This document shows, one piece after another, positions 28,260-38,260 of a DNA stretch of 64,000 bases. The DNA lies in the NCBI RefSeq assembly GCF_030813055.1, contig NZ_JAUSTW010000003.1, positions 372,001 to 436,000 of the forward strand. The letters are read 5' to 3'. A program made the translations under genes and the position numbers. The notes beneath the pieces were generated by a model. The model was not told where the DNA came from, searched no databases, and worked only from the letters and a program-made list of their open reading frames with translations. Origin of the DNA: Neobacillus ginsengisoli (GTDB lineage Bacteria; Bacillota; Bacilli; Bacillales_B; DSM-18226). Position 1 is the stretch's first letter; every line of letters begins with the position of its first letter.

Positions 28260-28589
28260 ACTATCCTAATGGATTATAGCATAGACGATTCTAGAAATAA
28301 ACTATCTTTTTCTACAACTATTTTCCATTTTTATTTACTAAATATGTCCCGGACTGCCGGAAATCATGATATTTATTGGCTTTTCAGCAATGGCAAAGTC
28401 TTTCTTCTCCCCGTAGATTTTTCACAAAATAGACAAATTCCTTACAGGCAACACCTCAAAATTCCCGTTTAACGTCGAATCATGTTCCACTTTTAATGAC
28501 GTATGGTATCAAGAAAAGTTTCACTGTATTTTAAAGAAAACACAATATATCCTTCGATGTTAAATTTTCCGTTATGACCTTCCATTATA

Positions 28590-28624
28590 AAATTAGCCCC
28601 TGTTTCCCAGAAAAACAGAGGCTG
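28590..28624 (-). terminator. Terminator after the flippase gene
   Basis: Stem AGCCCCTGTTT / AAACAGAGGCT (one mismatch) with a T-rich tail on the minus strand. It ends the rfb-licD-flippase gene string. Confidence 0.8.
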
Positions 28625-28656
28625 AATTTAGTTGCTAATAGGGACAAATAGCTATT

Positions 28657-30111
28657 TTACGTACGGCCGAAACGTGCTTTGATTTTACCTAAAAGCATTT
28701 GCAGAACAAAATCCTTTGTCACAATCAAAATCAATCCGTATAGAATCGAATTCACCGAGACAATCCCAATAAATAACGGAATGGGACCTGACAGGAAATG
28801 TCTGATCCCATAAGAAACGGGAATAAACAGGAGCGCATAGACTAAATACTTTAATTTACTAAAATCGAACAATCGATAATCGACCTTTAAAAAACGGCGG
28901 ATATAGCCGTATTCCAATAAAATTAACAGGAAATTCGCGATTGTTGTTGTAAGAATAGCATTTCTTGGAGTTAACCATCCCAGTTTTAATAATGCAATCT
29001 TAAAAATAAGATTGATGATTCCACACAGAAAGATGAGTCTAACTAATATATGCTCTTTCTTTTTCACATAAATAATTTGATTAGCAAAAATGGAGTCGAT
29101 GCCACTGACGACCATATAGAAAGCGAACATGCTTAGCGCAGGGATGGCCGGAAGAAAGCCTTTCCCGCCATAAATGAATACTGCTACATCTGACAGAATG
29201 TAAATTCCAATAGAAGCCGGGAATAAAAAGGAGAAAAACACCTTTGAAATATTATTCAGGAGGATCATATAGGACTTTTCGTCATTTGAGCCTAAGATAT
29301 TAGACAATCTTGGGATTGTCACCTGAACAACACTCAGCATCAGCGTATTAATGATTCCCATTATTTGCTGAGGAATAACGTAAAAGGATACGGCTTTCGA
29401 ATTCAGATAATTTCCTAGCATATAACGGTCCAGCAGTGTATAAAGAACACTGGCATTTGAAAAAATGACAACAAGAAACATGGGCTTTAAATGTTCTTTT
29501 ATACGGATATTTTTGAAGTCAAACTGGATTTTTCTTTTAATGAATACAAAACTGATGAAATTATTTAAAAACATCGCTAAAACCAAGAGCATTGCATATT
29601 GTTGATAATCCTGTACATGTCTAACAAAGATAAAGATCAGGACAACATAAATAATGCGGACAATAATGGTTTTGATGGTAATAAAGTCATAATTCTCCAT
29701 TGCTTCATTAACCCATTCAACATAGAAAATGTTACAAATGAAATTAAAGGCATAGATAAATAATATCGGGTAATAGGTCGAAGTTGAGAATTTAAAATAG
29801 GTAAAAACAAGATAACAAAGCAAGGCTGTAACTCCGGTTACCGTACTAATCGTATAAAGGCTGGTAAAGAGCTGCCTGACCTTTTGTTTATCTTCCCTAA
29901 TCCGGCTCATTTCACGTAAGCCATATTGATAAACACCAAAGGTCGCGAATATAAGAAAGTAGTTATATATGGTTTCCCCAAATTGAACTTTTCCAATTGA
30001 ATGAGCCCCTAGAACCCTGTTTACATATGGTCCAACTAAAATCGGAAGGATTAGATTAAAAACATTTAATAAAACCTTATAGATAATATTTTTAAATAAT
30101 GATTTTTTCAT
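28657..30111 (-). CDS. Wzx-type polysaccharide flippase (PST family)
   Basis: This 484-residue membrane protein has about 12-14 predicted helices and the polysaccharide-transport family start (NLILPILVGPYVNRVLGAHS). Such proteins flip undecaprenyl-linked repeat units across the membrane. The start follows GAAGGG. It is the last gene of the string rfbA, rfbC, rfbB, rfbD, licD, flippase and pairs naturally with the O-antigen polymerase/ligase-like protein at 36074 in a Wzx/Wzy-style pathway. Classical teichoic acid export would use a TagGH ABC transporter instead; none is in the window. Confidence 0.87.
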   Translation of the reverse strand: MKKSLFKNIIYKVLLNVFNLILPILVGPYVNRVLGAHSIGKVQFGETIYNYFLIFATFGVYQYGLREMSRIREDKQKVRQLFTSLYTISTVTGVTALLCYLVFTYFKFSTSTYYPILFIYAFNFICNIFYVEWVNEAMENYDFITIKTIIVRIIYVVLIFIFVRHVQDYQQYAMLLVLAMFLNNFISFVFIKRKIQFDFKNIRIKEHLKPMFLVVIFSNASVLYTLLDRYMLGNYLNSKAVSFYVIPQQIMGIINTLMLSVVQVTIPRLSNILGSNDEKSYMILLNNISKVFFSFLFPASIGIYILSDVAVFIYGGKGFLPAIPALSMFAFYMVVSGIDSIFANQIIYVKKKEHILVRLIFLCGIINLIFKIALLKLGWLTPRNAILTTTIANFLLILLEYGYIRRFLKVDYRLFDFSKLKYLVYALLFIPVSYGIRHFLSGPIPLFIGIVSVNSILYGLILIVTKDFVLQMLLGKIKARFGRT

Positions 30112-30143
30112 AAAAAACCCTTCTGGTTCGTAAAATGTGCAGC

Positions 30144-30890
30144 TTAATTTTTGTATAAAATTGCTCTCGTATTATCTTGGTAGGGGAGCATCCCTTCATC
30201 TAATTTAGACCAATCCCAGTTTTCGTCTTTAATCATATAGGTTGGGCCGTAATTATCCTGCAAATACTGATCAAAACTTTCAGGAATTGGGAACTGCTCT
30301 CCTTTGAACTGGGTCCACTTAATCCCAGTAAAAGTCGACGTTAATTTTTTCACGGAAAGCCCCGTCACAACTGTATATTCCGGCAATGTTTGATAAACGG
30401 TATGCTCCCCTTCTTCCGTGGCAAAACAATCAATCTGATCATTCACTTCACCTGGATAATAGTAGAAAACATCAAGATTCACACCTTTATAAAGGTAGGT
30501 CTCTTCGACCATTTTTTCATTCATCCAAAACTCACGTGATTTTTTAAAGCCAAGCTTCTTCATCACCGTTTCTAATTTTTTTGCATCCTCATTGCCAGTA
30601 AAAAATGTCCCCACATCTATATCTGCATCATGACCAATAAAATCCTGCTCGCGAACCGCTCCAAGCAAAGTGCCATAATCAAGCCAAAACTCCCGTTTTA
30701 TCTCTTGAAAGGCATTTTTCACTTGAACGAGACTTTCCAGCCCGTATGTATGAACAGATTCCCGTTTTTGAGCTTCCACTTGGTTGCGATAATGCTGATT
30801 GATTTTGGCTAAAATGGGATTCTCTTTAAGGGTTTGATAGACCTTCCTGTTTCGAAAGTAAGACTTCACCTTTTCAAATGTCGTGCTCAT
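30144..30890 (-). CDS. licD: LicD-family phosphotransferase
   Basis: LicD enzymes transfer phosphocholine from CDP-choline to teichoic or other surface glycans; the wider family also moves other phospho-alcohols. The 248-residue protein has a helical N-terminus and the LicD core at about 68-95: FWLDYGTLLGAVR then DADIDVG, whose Asp residues are the metal-binding/catalytic set. The start follows GGGGGAG. It lies 33 bases before the flippase gene, within the rhamnose-glycan string. With licA, licB and licC 13 kb away and three choline-binding proteins nearby, phosphocholine is the best guess for its donor group. Donor and acceptor are inferred, not shown. Confidence 0.75.
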   Translation of the reverse strand: MSTTFEKVKSYFRNRKVYQTLKENPILAKINQHYRNQVEAQKRESVHTYGLESLVQVKNAFQEIKREFWLDYGTLLGAVREQDFIGHDADIDVGTFFTGNEDAKKLETVMKKLGFKKSREFWMNEKMVEETYLYKGVNLDVFYYYPGEVNDQIDCFATEEGEHTVYQTLPEYTVVTGLSVKKLTSTFTGIKWTQFKGEQFPIPESFDQYLQDNYGPTYMIKDENWDWSKLDEGMLPYQDNTRAILYKN

Positions 30891-30939
30891 CCTACATTCT
30901 CCCCCCCTATAAGACGCTTTCTCTCTTTATGAAAAAGAA

Positions 30940-31047
30940 GATGACTCAAAAGGGCCTGACCCCTCTTGCTTTCACAGTAGTAGTGCCAAACCTATGCACC
31001 ATTACCGGACCATGCGGTTGGGGGTCTGGCCCTTTTTCCGAGTCATC
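30940..31047. repeat. 108-bp inverted-repeat element (MITE-like or long hairpin)
   Basis: Arms GATGACTC..AGGGCCTGACCCC and GGGGGTCTGGCCCT..GAGTCATC form a stem of about 25 bp around a loop of about 55 bases. It fills the gap between rfbD and licD. On the minus strand the far arm ends in a T-rich stretch, so it might also attenuate transcription. There is no reading frame or transposase. Confidence 0.7.
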
Positions 31048-31050
31048 CTC

Positions 31051-31896
31051 CTATCCTTTTACTTCTTCTAAATAAGCGGCAAGTGCTTCCTTCCAGTCAC
31101 GAAGCGGTGATAAGCCCTGCTCTTCAATTTTTTTCTTGCTCAATACCGAATATTTCGGACGGGCTGCTGGCCGCGGGAATTGTTCGGTTGTTAAAGGGTT
31201 AACAGTTACCTTCATACCCGCTTGCTTAAAGATTTCTACGGCAAACTCATACCAGGAACAAACACCGCTGTTTGACGCGTGATAAATACCATACTTTTCG
31301 GTCTCCATTAATTCAACCATAAACCTTGCTAAATCAACAGTGTAGGTTGGTGATCCGACTTGGTCATGAACAACCCCGACTTCACCTCGTTCCGCGCCCA
31401 GGCGAAGCATTGTTTTAACAAAGTTTTGGCCATACACACCGAATACCCATGAAGTACGCACAATAAAGAATTGCTCTAAATTCTTTTTCAGCAACTCTTC
31501 ACCGGCCAATTTCGTCCTGCCGTATGCGCCTATCGGTTTCGTGGCTTCATCCGTTTCATAGGGGTCGGTAGCTGTCCCATCAAATACATAATCCGTACTG
31601 ACATAAAGCATTTTCGCTCCAACCAGTTTTGCTGCTTTGGCTAGATACTCGGTGCCTAAAGCATTAACTTGATAGGCAGCATCCTCATTTTCCTCAGCTG
31701 CATCAACATTCGTATATGCCGCACAGTGTAAAATGACATCAGGCTTTATATCACTAATAAATGCTTGGACAGAAGTCTCATTTGTTACATCTAATTGTTC
31801 CCTGTCCGCACCAATAGCTTCATGGTTTTTACGGGCCAATTCCAAAACAACATCTTGTCCTAATTGACCCTTTGCACCTGTGACAACAACCTTCAT
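31051..31896 (-). CDS. rfbD: dTDP-4-dehydrorhamnose reductase
   Basis: RfbD makes dTDP-L-rhamnose, the last step of the four-enzyme pathway, using NAD(P)H. The 281-residue SDR protein has GAKGQLGQDV at the N-terminus, STDYVFDG, and the YGRTK catalytic Tyr/Lys pair. Its ATG overlaps the rfbB stop codon by one base (TAATG), so the two are translationally coupled. All four pathway enzymes are present in order, so rhamnose is very likely a component of the surface glycan. Confidence 0.95.
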   Translation of the reverse strand: MKVVVTGAKGQLGQDVVLELARKNHEAIGADREQLDVTNETSVQAFISDIKPDVILHCAAYTNVDAAEENEDAAYQVNALGTEYLAKAAKLVGAKMLYVSTDYVFDGTATDPYETDEATKPIGAYGRTKLAGEELLKKNLEQFFIVRTSWVFGVYGQNFVKTMLRLGAERGEVGVVHDQVGSPTYTVDLARFMVELMETEKYGIYHASNSGVCSWYEFAVEIFKQAGMKVTVNPLTTEQFPRPAARPKYSVLSKKKIEEQGLSPLRDWKEALAAYLEEVKG

Positions 31897-32918
31897 TACT
31901 CTACCCCTAATCTGTCACCATATTGGGATTTCACATAATCCTGATACTCACCGGAAATGATGTTTTCCCACCATTCCTGGTTATTCAAATACCAATTAAT
32001 GGTTTGTTCAATACCAGTGTCAAAATTATATTTTGGCGACCAGCCCAGTTCCGTGCGCAATTTTGTTGCATCAATCGCATAGCGGCGGTCATGCCCTGGA
32101 CGATCTTTAACAAATTTCATTAACGATTCAGGCTTACCAATTGCTTTAAGAATCGTTTTGACGATTTCGATATTAGTTCGTTCGTTGTTGCCGCCAACAT
32201 TGTAAACTTCACCATCACGTCCCTTATGAAGCACAAGGTCGATCGCCTGGCAATGGTCTTCCACATGAAGCCAGTCACGAATATTAAGCCCATCCCCATA
32301 AATTGGCAGTTCTTTATCTTTCAAAGCATTAATAATCATTAATGGAATAAGCTTTTCCGGGAAGTGGTAAGGCCCGTAGTTATTGGAACAGCGTGTAATA
32401 TTGACCGGAAGTCCAAACGTTTCATGATAGGCACGGACAAGCAAATCAGCACCCGCTTTACTTGCACTATATGGGCTGTTTGCCGCTAATGGAGTTTCTT
32501 CCGTAAAGTAGCCGGTTTCGCCAAGGGTACCATATACCTCATCAGTCGATACTTGAAGGTATTTGGTTACCCCGAAGGTTTTAGCTGCATCAAGCAAGGC
32601 AAGTGTTCCTTGGATATTCGTTTGCACAAAAATACCGGGGTCAGTAATGCTTCGGTCTACGTGAGACTCAGCGGCAAAATTTAAGACATAATCAAACTTT
32701 TCCGCTTGGAATAAACCATTGATAAATTCACGGTCAGCAATATCACCGCGGACGAACTTATAGTTCGGTGCATTTTCAATGTCTTTTAAGTTCTCAAGAT
32801 TACCTGCATACGTTAATAAATCTAAATTGACTATGTTGTATTGCGGGTATTTATTTACCATATAGCGGACGAAGTTGCTGCCGATGAAACCGGCGCCTCC
32901 AGTAATTAATAATTTCAT
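31896..32918 (-). CDS. rfbB: dTDP-glucose 4,6-dehydratase
   Basis: This second step of dTDP-rhamnose synthesis uses bound NAD. The 340-residue extended SDR protein has TGGAGFIGSNF at residues 6-16, the TDEVYG substrate/acid motif, and YSASKAGAD with the catalytic Tyr and Lys. The start follows AGGAGG. It lies between rfbC and rfbD in one operon. Confidence 0.96.
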   Translation of the reverse strand: MKLLITGGAGFIGSNFVRYMVNKYPQYNIVNLDLLTYAGNLENLKDIENAPNYKFVRGDIADREFINGLFQAEKFDYVLNFAAESHVDRSITDPGIFVQTNIQGTLALLDAAKTFGVTKYLQVSTDEVYGTLGETGYFTEETPLAANSPYSASKAGADLLVRAYHETFGLPVNITRCSNNYGPYHFPEKLIPLMIINALKDKELPIYGDGLNIRDWLHVEDHCQAIDLVLHKGRDGEVYNVGGNNERTNIEIVKTILKAIGKPESLMKFVKDRPGHDRRYAIDATKLRTELGWSPKYNFDTGIEQTINWYLNNQEWWENIISGEYQDYVKSQYGDRLGVE

Positions 32919-32930
32919 AAATCTTGCCTC

Positions 32931-33491
32931 CTATTTTTCAAAAACAAAATTAAGATGGGTTGCTTCAGTTAATGTTGGGTGCTTTGTATCTTTATCTGAA
33001 AGAATGGGATTTGATGTTGGCCAATCAATCCCTAAATCGGGGTCATTCCATAGAATACCGCCGTCATGCTCAGGTGAATAATATTCATCTACTTTATAAG
33101 CAACGGTGGTGTCAGGCACCAATGTGCAAAAACCGTGGGCAAAGCCTTTGGGAACTAAAAGCTGGCGTTTGTTATGCTCACTTAAAATCACACCGACCCA
33201 TTGACCGTATGTTGGCGATCCTTGGCGAATATCAACTGCCACATCATAAATCGCCCCTGTTACGCAGCGTACGACTTTCGTTTGAGCTTTCGGATTCAAC
33301 TGAAAATGTAAGCCTCTTAACGTCCCTACAGGTGCCGATAACGACTGGTTGTCCTGCACAAAATCATAGTGTAAACCTAATTGCCCGAATAAATCTTTAT
33401 TATAGCTTTCCATAAAGTATCCGCGATGGTCGCCAAATACTTTCGGCTCTAATATTTTCACGCCGGATAATTTTGTCTCAATCACGTTCAT
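32931..33491 (-). CDS. rfbC: dTDP-4-dehydrorhamnose 3,5-epimerase
   Basis: RfbC is the cupin-fold epimerase of the rhamnose pathway. The 186-residue protein has the family start (KILEPKVFGDHRGYFMES), the RGLHFQ catalytic His motif and KGFAHGF. The start at 33491 follows GTGAGG. Intergenic distances to rfbA and rfbB are only 10-12 bases, which supports a single transcript. Confidence 0.95.
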   Translation of the reverse strand: MNVIETKLSGVKILEPKVFGDHRGYFMESYNKDLFGQLGLHYDFVQDNQSLSAPVGTLRGLHFQLNPKAQTKVVRCVTGAIYDVAVDIRQGSPTYGQWVGVILSEHNKRQLLVPKGFAHGFCTLVPDTTVAYKVDEYYSPEHDGGILWNDPDLGIDWPTSNPILSDKDTKHPTLTEATHLNFVFEK

Positions 33492-33501
33492 GTTCTTAAC
33501 C

Positions 33502-34383
33502 TCACTTTAGGATACTTTCTTGGTTAGCAATCTTAATTAAATATTGTCCATATTGATTCTTCATTAAAGGTTCAGCAAGCTCGACCAGCTTTTCTTTTGT
33601 AATATAACCCATTTTGTAGGCAATCTCTTCAAGACAAGCAATTTTTAAGGATTGTCGTTTTTCAACGGTTTCGATAAATTGAGATGCTTCTAAAAGCGAT
33701 GCGTGTGTACCTGTGTCCAGCCAAGCATAGCCGCGGCCAAGAAGTTCAACACTAAGCTCGCCCATTTCAAGATAGGCTTTATTAATGTCAGTAATTTCAA
33801 GCTCACCGCGCGGCGAAGGCTGAATACTTTTCGCGATGTTGACAACGCGATTATCGTAAAAATAAAGACCTGTCACAGCATAATTCGATTTAGGAACTTC
33901 CGGTTTCTCTTCAATCGAAACTGCCTTACCGTTGGCATCAAACTCCACCACACCGAAACGTTCCGGATCATTTACGTAATAACCGAAAACCGTTGCTCCT
34001 GTTTCACGGGCCGCTGCTTTCCGTAAAAGGTCTGTTAAACCATGACCATAGAAAATGTTATCGCCAAGCACTAGAGCTACATTGTCATCACCGATAAACT
34101 CATCACCTATGATGAAGGCTTGGGCTAAGCCGCCCGGATGAGGCTGAATTTTATATGTAAAGTTCATTCCTAAATCTGATCCATCACCTAAGATTTGTTC
34201 AAAACGAGCCGTATCTTCAGGTGTTGAAATAATCAATATATCCTTAATTCCGGCTAACATAAGAACGGATAACGGATAATAGATCATCGGTTTATCATAA
34301 ACCGGCAATAACTGTTTGGAAACGACCTTTGTTAACGGATAAAGTCTTGTACCGCTGCCACCTGCAAGTATAATACCTTTCAT
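33502..34383 (-). CDS. rfbA: Glucose-1-phosphate thymidylyltransferase
   Basis: RfbA makes dTDP-glucose from dTTP and glucose-1-phosphate, the first rhamnose step. The 293-residue protein has the nucleotidyltransferase signature [12 protein letters not shown] and the metal-binding LGDN. I start at 34383 (MKGIILAGG) because GAGGAG lies just upstream; an in-frame ATG at 34431 would add 16 unsupported residues. It is the first gene of the rfbACBD-licD-flippase string; the upstream 136 bases contain a TATAAT element. Confidence 0.95.
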   Translation of the reverse strand: MKGIILAGGSGTRLYPLTKVVSKQLLPVYDKPMIYYPLSVLMLAGIKDILIISTPEDTARFEQILGDGSDLGMNFTYKIQPHPGGLAQAFIIGDEFIGDDNVALVLGDNIFYGHGLTDLLRKAAARETGATVFGYYVNDPERFGVVEFDANGKAVSIEEKPEVPKSNYAVTGLYFYDNRVVNIAKSIQPSPRGELEITDINKAYLEMGELSVELLGRGYAWLDTGTHASLLEASQFIETVEKRQSLKIACLEEIAYKMGYITKEKLVELAEPLMKNQYGQYLIKIANQESILK

Positions 34384-34519
34384 TTTAGCCAACTCCTCTT
34401 CCATTTTAAAAAATTCTACAAATACCGTCAAAATACTCCTTCCCCATTATAAAGAAGGGATGCAGAAAATGAACAACACATATGAAATTGTAACAAAAAA
34501 GTAATATCGATTGGGTTAG

Positions 34520-35227
34520 TTAACGTTTGAACCCTGTAATCGCAGAAATCGTCCGCAACCGCCCTTTTAACTGGGTAGCTAGCGACCGCTTCTTCATCCC
34601 GGTTACATTACCGCCATGACGGACATACTTCATTAGCGGTTGATTGATGAAGACAATTTTTTTCTTTTTCATCATACACACAAGGGCAATCCATTGATCA
34701 TGCATTTCTATCGATCCCGGAAATGGCAGGATCAATGGAACTAATTCCTTTTTAAAAGCCATAAAGGCACCGGTATAGGCGTTTTTTAAAATATTCCCAA
34801 ATATTCCTTGGTTTATGTTGTTATGGTTATAATCATTCCAAGAAGGATTGATGATCTTAAGATTCCCGTCTACGACATAGGCATCATGCACAACTAGAAC
34901 GGCATTATGCTCCTCAAATGCAGTTAAAACGGTTTTCACTTTATCGTCTTCCCATAAATCATCCTGGTCACATAGAAAAAGGATATCTCCTTTTGCCAAA
35001 GATATCGCCTTTTCGAAGCTTTTAATTGCACCTAGGTTTTGTTCATTCACGGTAACCTGAACCCGGCTTCCATAGGTGTCTTTAATAAGTTGCACTGTGT
35101 TGTCTTTTGAACGGTCATCAACCACAATCACTTCATCATCCGGACCTAACTGTTTTAAAACGGTATCGAGCTGCCGAACAACAAACCCCGCTCCATTATA
35201 TGTTGCCATACAAACAGATAACATCAT
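34520..35227 (-). CDS. Family 2 glycosyltransferase (A)
   Basis: This 235-residue GT-A enzyme begins LSVCMATYNGAGFVVRQLD and carries DDRSKDNT and the metal-binding FLCDQDD. It most resembles rhamnosyl- or galactosyl-type transferases of capsule clusters. The sugar cannot be assigned from sequence alone. The start follows GGAG. It is the last gene of the glycosyltransferase string running from 38260 and should act in the cytosol on the lipid-linked repeat unit. Confidence 0.85.
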   Translation of the reverse strand: MMLSVCMATYNGAGFVVRQLDTVLKQLGPDDEVIVVDDRSKDNTVQLIKDTYGSRVQVTVNEQNLGAIKSFEKAISLAKGDILFLCDQDDLWEDDKVKTVLTAFEEHNAVLVVHDAYVVDGNLKIINPSWNDYNHNNINQGIFGNILKNAYTGAFMAFKKELVPLILPFPGSIEMHDQWIALVCMMKKKKIVFINQPLMKYVRHGGNVTGMKKRSLATQLKGRLRTISAITGFKR

Positions 35228-35240
35228 TAGTAAACTCCTT

Positions 35241-36077
35241 TTACATTGAAAATAGCCGTTTTAATGTGTATAAGGCAATCTTCTTGTTTTTCACCGTCAA
35301 AGCCTGCTTTAAGAAACGTTTCGCCAACTGATTTCGATAGGGCTGATAGAGCTCGTTTTTATAATTTTGGTAATAACTCATTTCTGAATCCAAAATACTT
35401 TGATAGCGTTTTAAGGAGACCCTGCTATAATCCATTACGGACAATTCATGCTCCAGCTCCACATTGAGAAGCCAAACCTTACATCCGTGTTCATAAATCT
35501 CAAAAAACAACCAATGGTCAAGGTAGTCTAAAGGAAAGTTCTCATTAAATCCACCGATTTTATTTAAAAAATCCGTTCGGATTAATGCACCCGAATTAAT
35601 TGCCATAACTGACTGCACCTGAAGCCCTGCCTTGGGTCTGTCCTCCGTTAATGGACGAAGGGAGTTGCTATAGACGGGCGAAATCATCTTGTTTTCACTA
35701 TTAATTTTTGGTACAACCGCTGCTACGTCTGTTGCAAACTCAGGCAGATTTAATACTTCATGGACGTACGCATCGGTTAGTTCTGTATCATGGTCTAAAA
35801 GGAGCAGCCACTCGCTGCCATTTTCCTTGGCTTTTGTCCATGCATGGTTATAGGCCGTGGCAATTCCTAAATTGCGTGAATCATGAATATACGTGATATG
35901 TACCCCCTCGTAATCGAGAGGAGAGAATGCTTGTTTTTCAGGGCTATTATCGTACAAAATTAATTCAATGTCTTTTAAGCCTTCTTTATTAACAAACAAA
36001 GTTTGTTTTAAGGTAAGGAATGTTTTACTTTCTTCAGGCTTTTGCTTATATAAAACAACAACCATTGTTATTTTCAT
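35241..36077 (-). CDS. Family 2 glycosyltransferase (B), rhamnosyltransferase-like
   Basis: This 278-residue GT2 protein has LYDNSPE, DSRNLGIATAYN, the LLLDHDT metal motif and FPLDYLDHW, a pattern common in rhamnosyltransferases. Its start overlaps the end of the polymerase gene by four bases (ATGA), so it is translationally coupled to it. With the dTDP-rhamnose genes adjacent, rhamnose is the likely donor sugar. Confidence 0.83.
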   Translation of the reverse strand: MKITMVVVLYKQKPEESKTFLTLKQTLFVNKEGLKDIELILYDNSPEKQAFSPLDYEGVHITYIHDSRNLGIATAYNHAWTKAKENGSEWLLLLDHDTELTDAYVHEVLNLPEFATDVAAVVPKINSENKMISPVYSNSLRPLTEDRPKAGLQVQSVMAINSGALIRTDFLNKIGGFNENFPLDYLDHWLFFEIYEHGCKVWLLNVELEHELSVMDYSRVSLKRYQSILDSEMSYYQNYKNELYQPYRNQLAKRFLKQALTVKNKKIALYTLKRLFSM

Positions 36078-37429
36078 TCGAATTCCTCATTTAGTTTAAA
36101 TTGCTTCTTATTTTGTGAAACCACGAGCAGCATTAAGAAAAAGCCGATCCCAATTGGGTTATTAATAAATGGATTTATATTCGTTAATAATAATATACCC
36201 ATAAATGCTGCCATAAACGATATATCTAAAGTGGTTAGCTTATATCCCTTCCGATACGCCGCATAGTAATTGTAATAAACAATAAAAAATAAAAACACCC
36301 ACGTTGCAAATCCAATTATTCCTTGCTCCACCAGAATTTGAAGAAAACTCATTTCAATCCCGGTGATCCGTCCGGCAATTGTTGTTCCATAACCTGAACC
36401 AAAAACAAGGTTTGTTGGATGTTTCAAGATATCCTTAGATGCCACAATGAATTTCATGCGGGCATTAACGCTCACATCGTTCACTTCTTTTGTTACTTTC
36501 TTTTTGTGTTTTTTAACATGAGTGGTTGACGATTGGTCAACTGTCGATGACCCGAAACGATCCAGGGTCATATTTTGATACAAAAATGGAACAGCCACCA
36601 TAATCACAATTAAAATAACAAATTTCTTAATGAATTGCTTGGATTGGACTAATATCTGCAGCTTGCGGGACAATCCCTTAAGCGGGTCTACAAGTACTTT
36701 TACATCCAAGACAATAATCATGAAAACACTTAGCATAAATGCAAGTAAGAATCCCCGTGTTTCTGACCAAATCAATGAGAAGGAACCCAATATTAAAATC
36801 GCAATATCAACTTTAGTGAATTTTTTATTCAATATCGCATTTAGTGAGATAATGAGCGCCACTAATACGTAGAAATGGCTTTTGTAAAAGACACTATTAC
36901 TTGGTCTGAAATACAAATCATCATTCATCATCCAGTTCATAAAATCATAAAAGGACTGGAAGTTATCCCCGCTAAATACGGTTTTACCTAATAAAGATAC
37001 TGTTATCGTAAAAATTGCAACCGCTAAGGCACTATATTTTAAAATGGTAATAATGCGTTTGACCGAAAATCTGTCTTTTGAAATATAGTAAGCCAACGGA
37101 AAGTAAAGCACGAAAAAACTCACTCTAAAAAAGGCTTGTACAACTGCTCCACGAGGATGGTGGTGTAATAAGCCGATTAAACTTGAAACAACAAACCATC
37201 CCATAAGAGCATAAATCCCAATGGAAACCGGATTTAAGCGAAAAAACGTATTTATATCTTTATTAAAGATAGCTTTTTCCTTAATAATTCGAACTACAAA
37301 AGTTGCTAAAAGAAGCAGGAACAAGACTTGGCGAATCGAAACAATGTGAAAATCGATTAGCCTGCCTCCCCCTCCGACGAATAGTTCAATAAAAAACAAG
37401 CTCAATAAAATTTTTTCAAACTTATTCAT
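36074..37429 (-). CDS. O-antigen ligase/polymerase-like membrane protein (Wzy/WaaL family)
   Basis: This 451-residue protein has about 11-12 transmembrane helices and a long external loop (about 270-350) with a Lys-rich segment (KKHKKKVTKE). A GSGYGTT motif follows the loop, a layout typical of Wzy_C/O-antigen ligase proteins. It likely polymerises or transfers flipped repeat units outside the membrane. The start follows GGAGAG. It pairs with the flippase at 28657 to suggest a Wzx/Wzy-type glycan pathway. Confidence 0.82.
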   Translation of the reverse strand: MNKFEKILLSLFFIELFVGGGGRLIDFHIVSIRQVLFLLLLATFVVRIIKEKAIFNKDINTFFRLNPVSIGIYALMGWFVVSSLIGLLHHHPRGAVVQAFFRVSFFVLYFPLAYYISKDRFSVKRIITILKYSALAVAIFTITVSLLGKTVFSGDNFQSFYDFMNWMMNDDLYFRPSNSVFYKSHFYVLVALIISLNAILNKKFTKVDIAILILGSFSLIWSETRGFLLAFMLSVFMIIVLDVKVLVDPLKGLSRKLQILVQSKQFIKKFVILIVIMVAVPFLYQNMTLDRFGSSTVDQSSTTHVKKHKKKVTKEVNDVSVNARMKFIVASKDILKHPTNLVFGSGYGTTIAGRITGIEMSFLQILVEQGIIGFATWVFLFFIVYYNYYAAYRKGYKLTTLDISFMAAFMGILLLTNINPFINNPIGIGFFLMLLVVSQNKKQFKLNEEFE

Positions 37430-37474
37430 AAATTTTCTCTCTCCTATATTTACTACGAATCTATTACGGCTTTT

Positions 37475-38260
37475 TTAAAACCACTTCCATCCCCATTTAT
37501 TAAAGTATTTGTACATCGATTTCATAAAAATTTTAAACAGGTTAGAATTTTTATGGGCACCGCGTTCATAATAATGGGTCACGTTTGAGAATGGTGTATA
37601 AACGATTCGCTTGTTTCGTTTTTTCAACTCAATGCATAAATCATAATCCTCGAAATACATAAAATAGCGGTCATCAAACCCGCCAACATCCTTAAAATCT
37701 TTTCCCCTTAATAACATAAAACATCCGGAACCAATGCGGATTTCAACATTCCGGTCATCCGGAAGATCCCTGCATTCATAAGATGCCAAACGCCCGGCAA
37801 ACATTTTTTTCACAATTTGGAACGGAACAAATCGCAAAAAGTAGTCAAACACAGAAACACGATCCCGAATTAAATGCTGTGTCGTACCATCTGCATTAAG
37901 TACTTTCGGCACCAATAAAGAAATCGTTTCGTCCCGATCCAAAATTTCGATCATTTTCAATAAATCATCCCGAACCAAAATAATGTCGGGGTTAAAAACC
38001 AAGAAATATTTTTCGGATGCATGTAATAAATTATAATTGTGGCCAAAGCCAAAGCCATTATTTTCGTGATAAAACGTAATATCAGCAATATCCTGATATT
38101 CCTTCAGACGATTTTGATAATCATCTGTTGAATTATTATCAAAAATCACAAAACGAAATTGCGGATCATGACCGAATTCTTGTTTTAAGTTTTCCAGAAC
38201 TTTAAAGATATGTTTACTGTTATATGTCACAATACTAATAGCAACCTTTGCATTAGCCAT
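37475..38260 (-). CDS. Family 2 glycosyltransferase (C), rhamnosyltransferase-like
   Basis: This 261-residue GT2 enzyme has VTYNS, DNNSTDD, ENNGFGFGHNYN, the metal motif FNPD and YFMYFEDYDLC. These are typical of WbbL-type rhamnosyltransferases that add rhamnose to a GlcNAc primer, which would fit TagO-type GlcNAc-PP-lipid. I prefer the ATG at 38260; a GTG at 38269 is possible but leaves no room for a ribosome binding site. It is the first gene of the string down to 34520. Confidence 0.84.
   Translation of the reverse strand: MANAKVAISIVTYNSKHIFKVLENLKQEFGHDPQFRFVIFDNNSTDDYQNRLKEYQDIADITFYHENNGFGFGHNYNLLHASEKYFLVFNPDIILVRDDLLKMIEILDRDETISLLVPKVLNADGTTQHLIRDRVSVFDYFLRFVPFQIVKKMFAGRLASYECRDLPDDRNVEIRIGSGCFMLLRGKDFKDVGGFDDRYFMYFEDYDLCIELKKRNKRIVYTPFSNVTHYYERGAHKNSNLFKIFMKSMYKYFNKWGWKWF

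Larger units (their letters stand above)
28171..28656. other. Intergenic region with a promoter for tagO copy 2
   Basis: The 486-base gap has no convincing gene; a 67-codon plus-strand frame at 28269 has no ribosome binding site. It holds the probable tagO promoter at 28230-28259 and the flippase terminator at 28590-28624. The middle part shows nothing I can name. Confidence 0.5.

Noticed and set aside
28269..28472. 67-codon plus-strand frame upstream of tagO copy 2
   Set aside because: No ribosome binding site and no family signal; it overlaps sequence expected to hold the tagO promoter.
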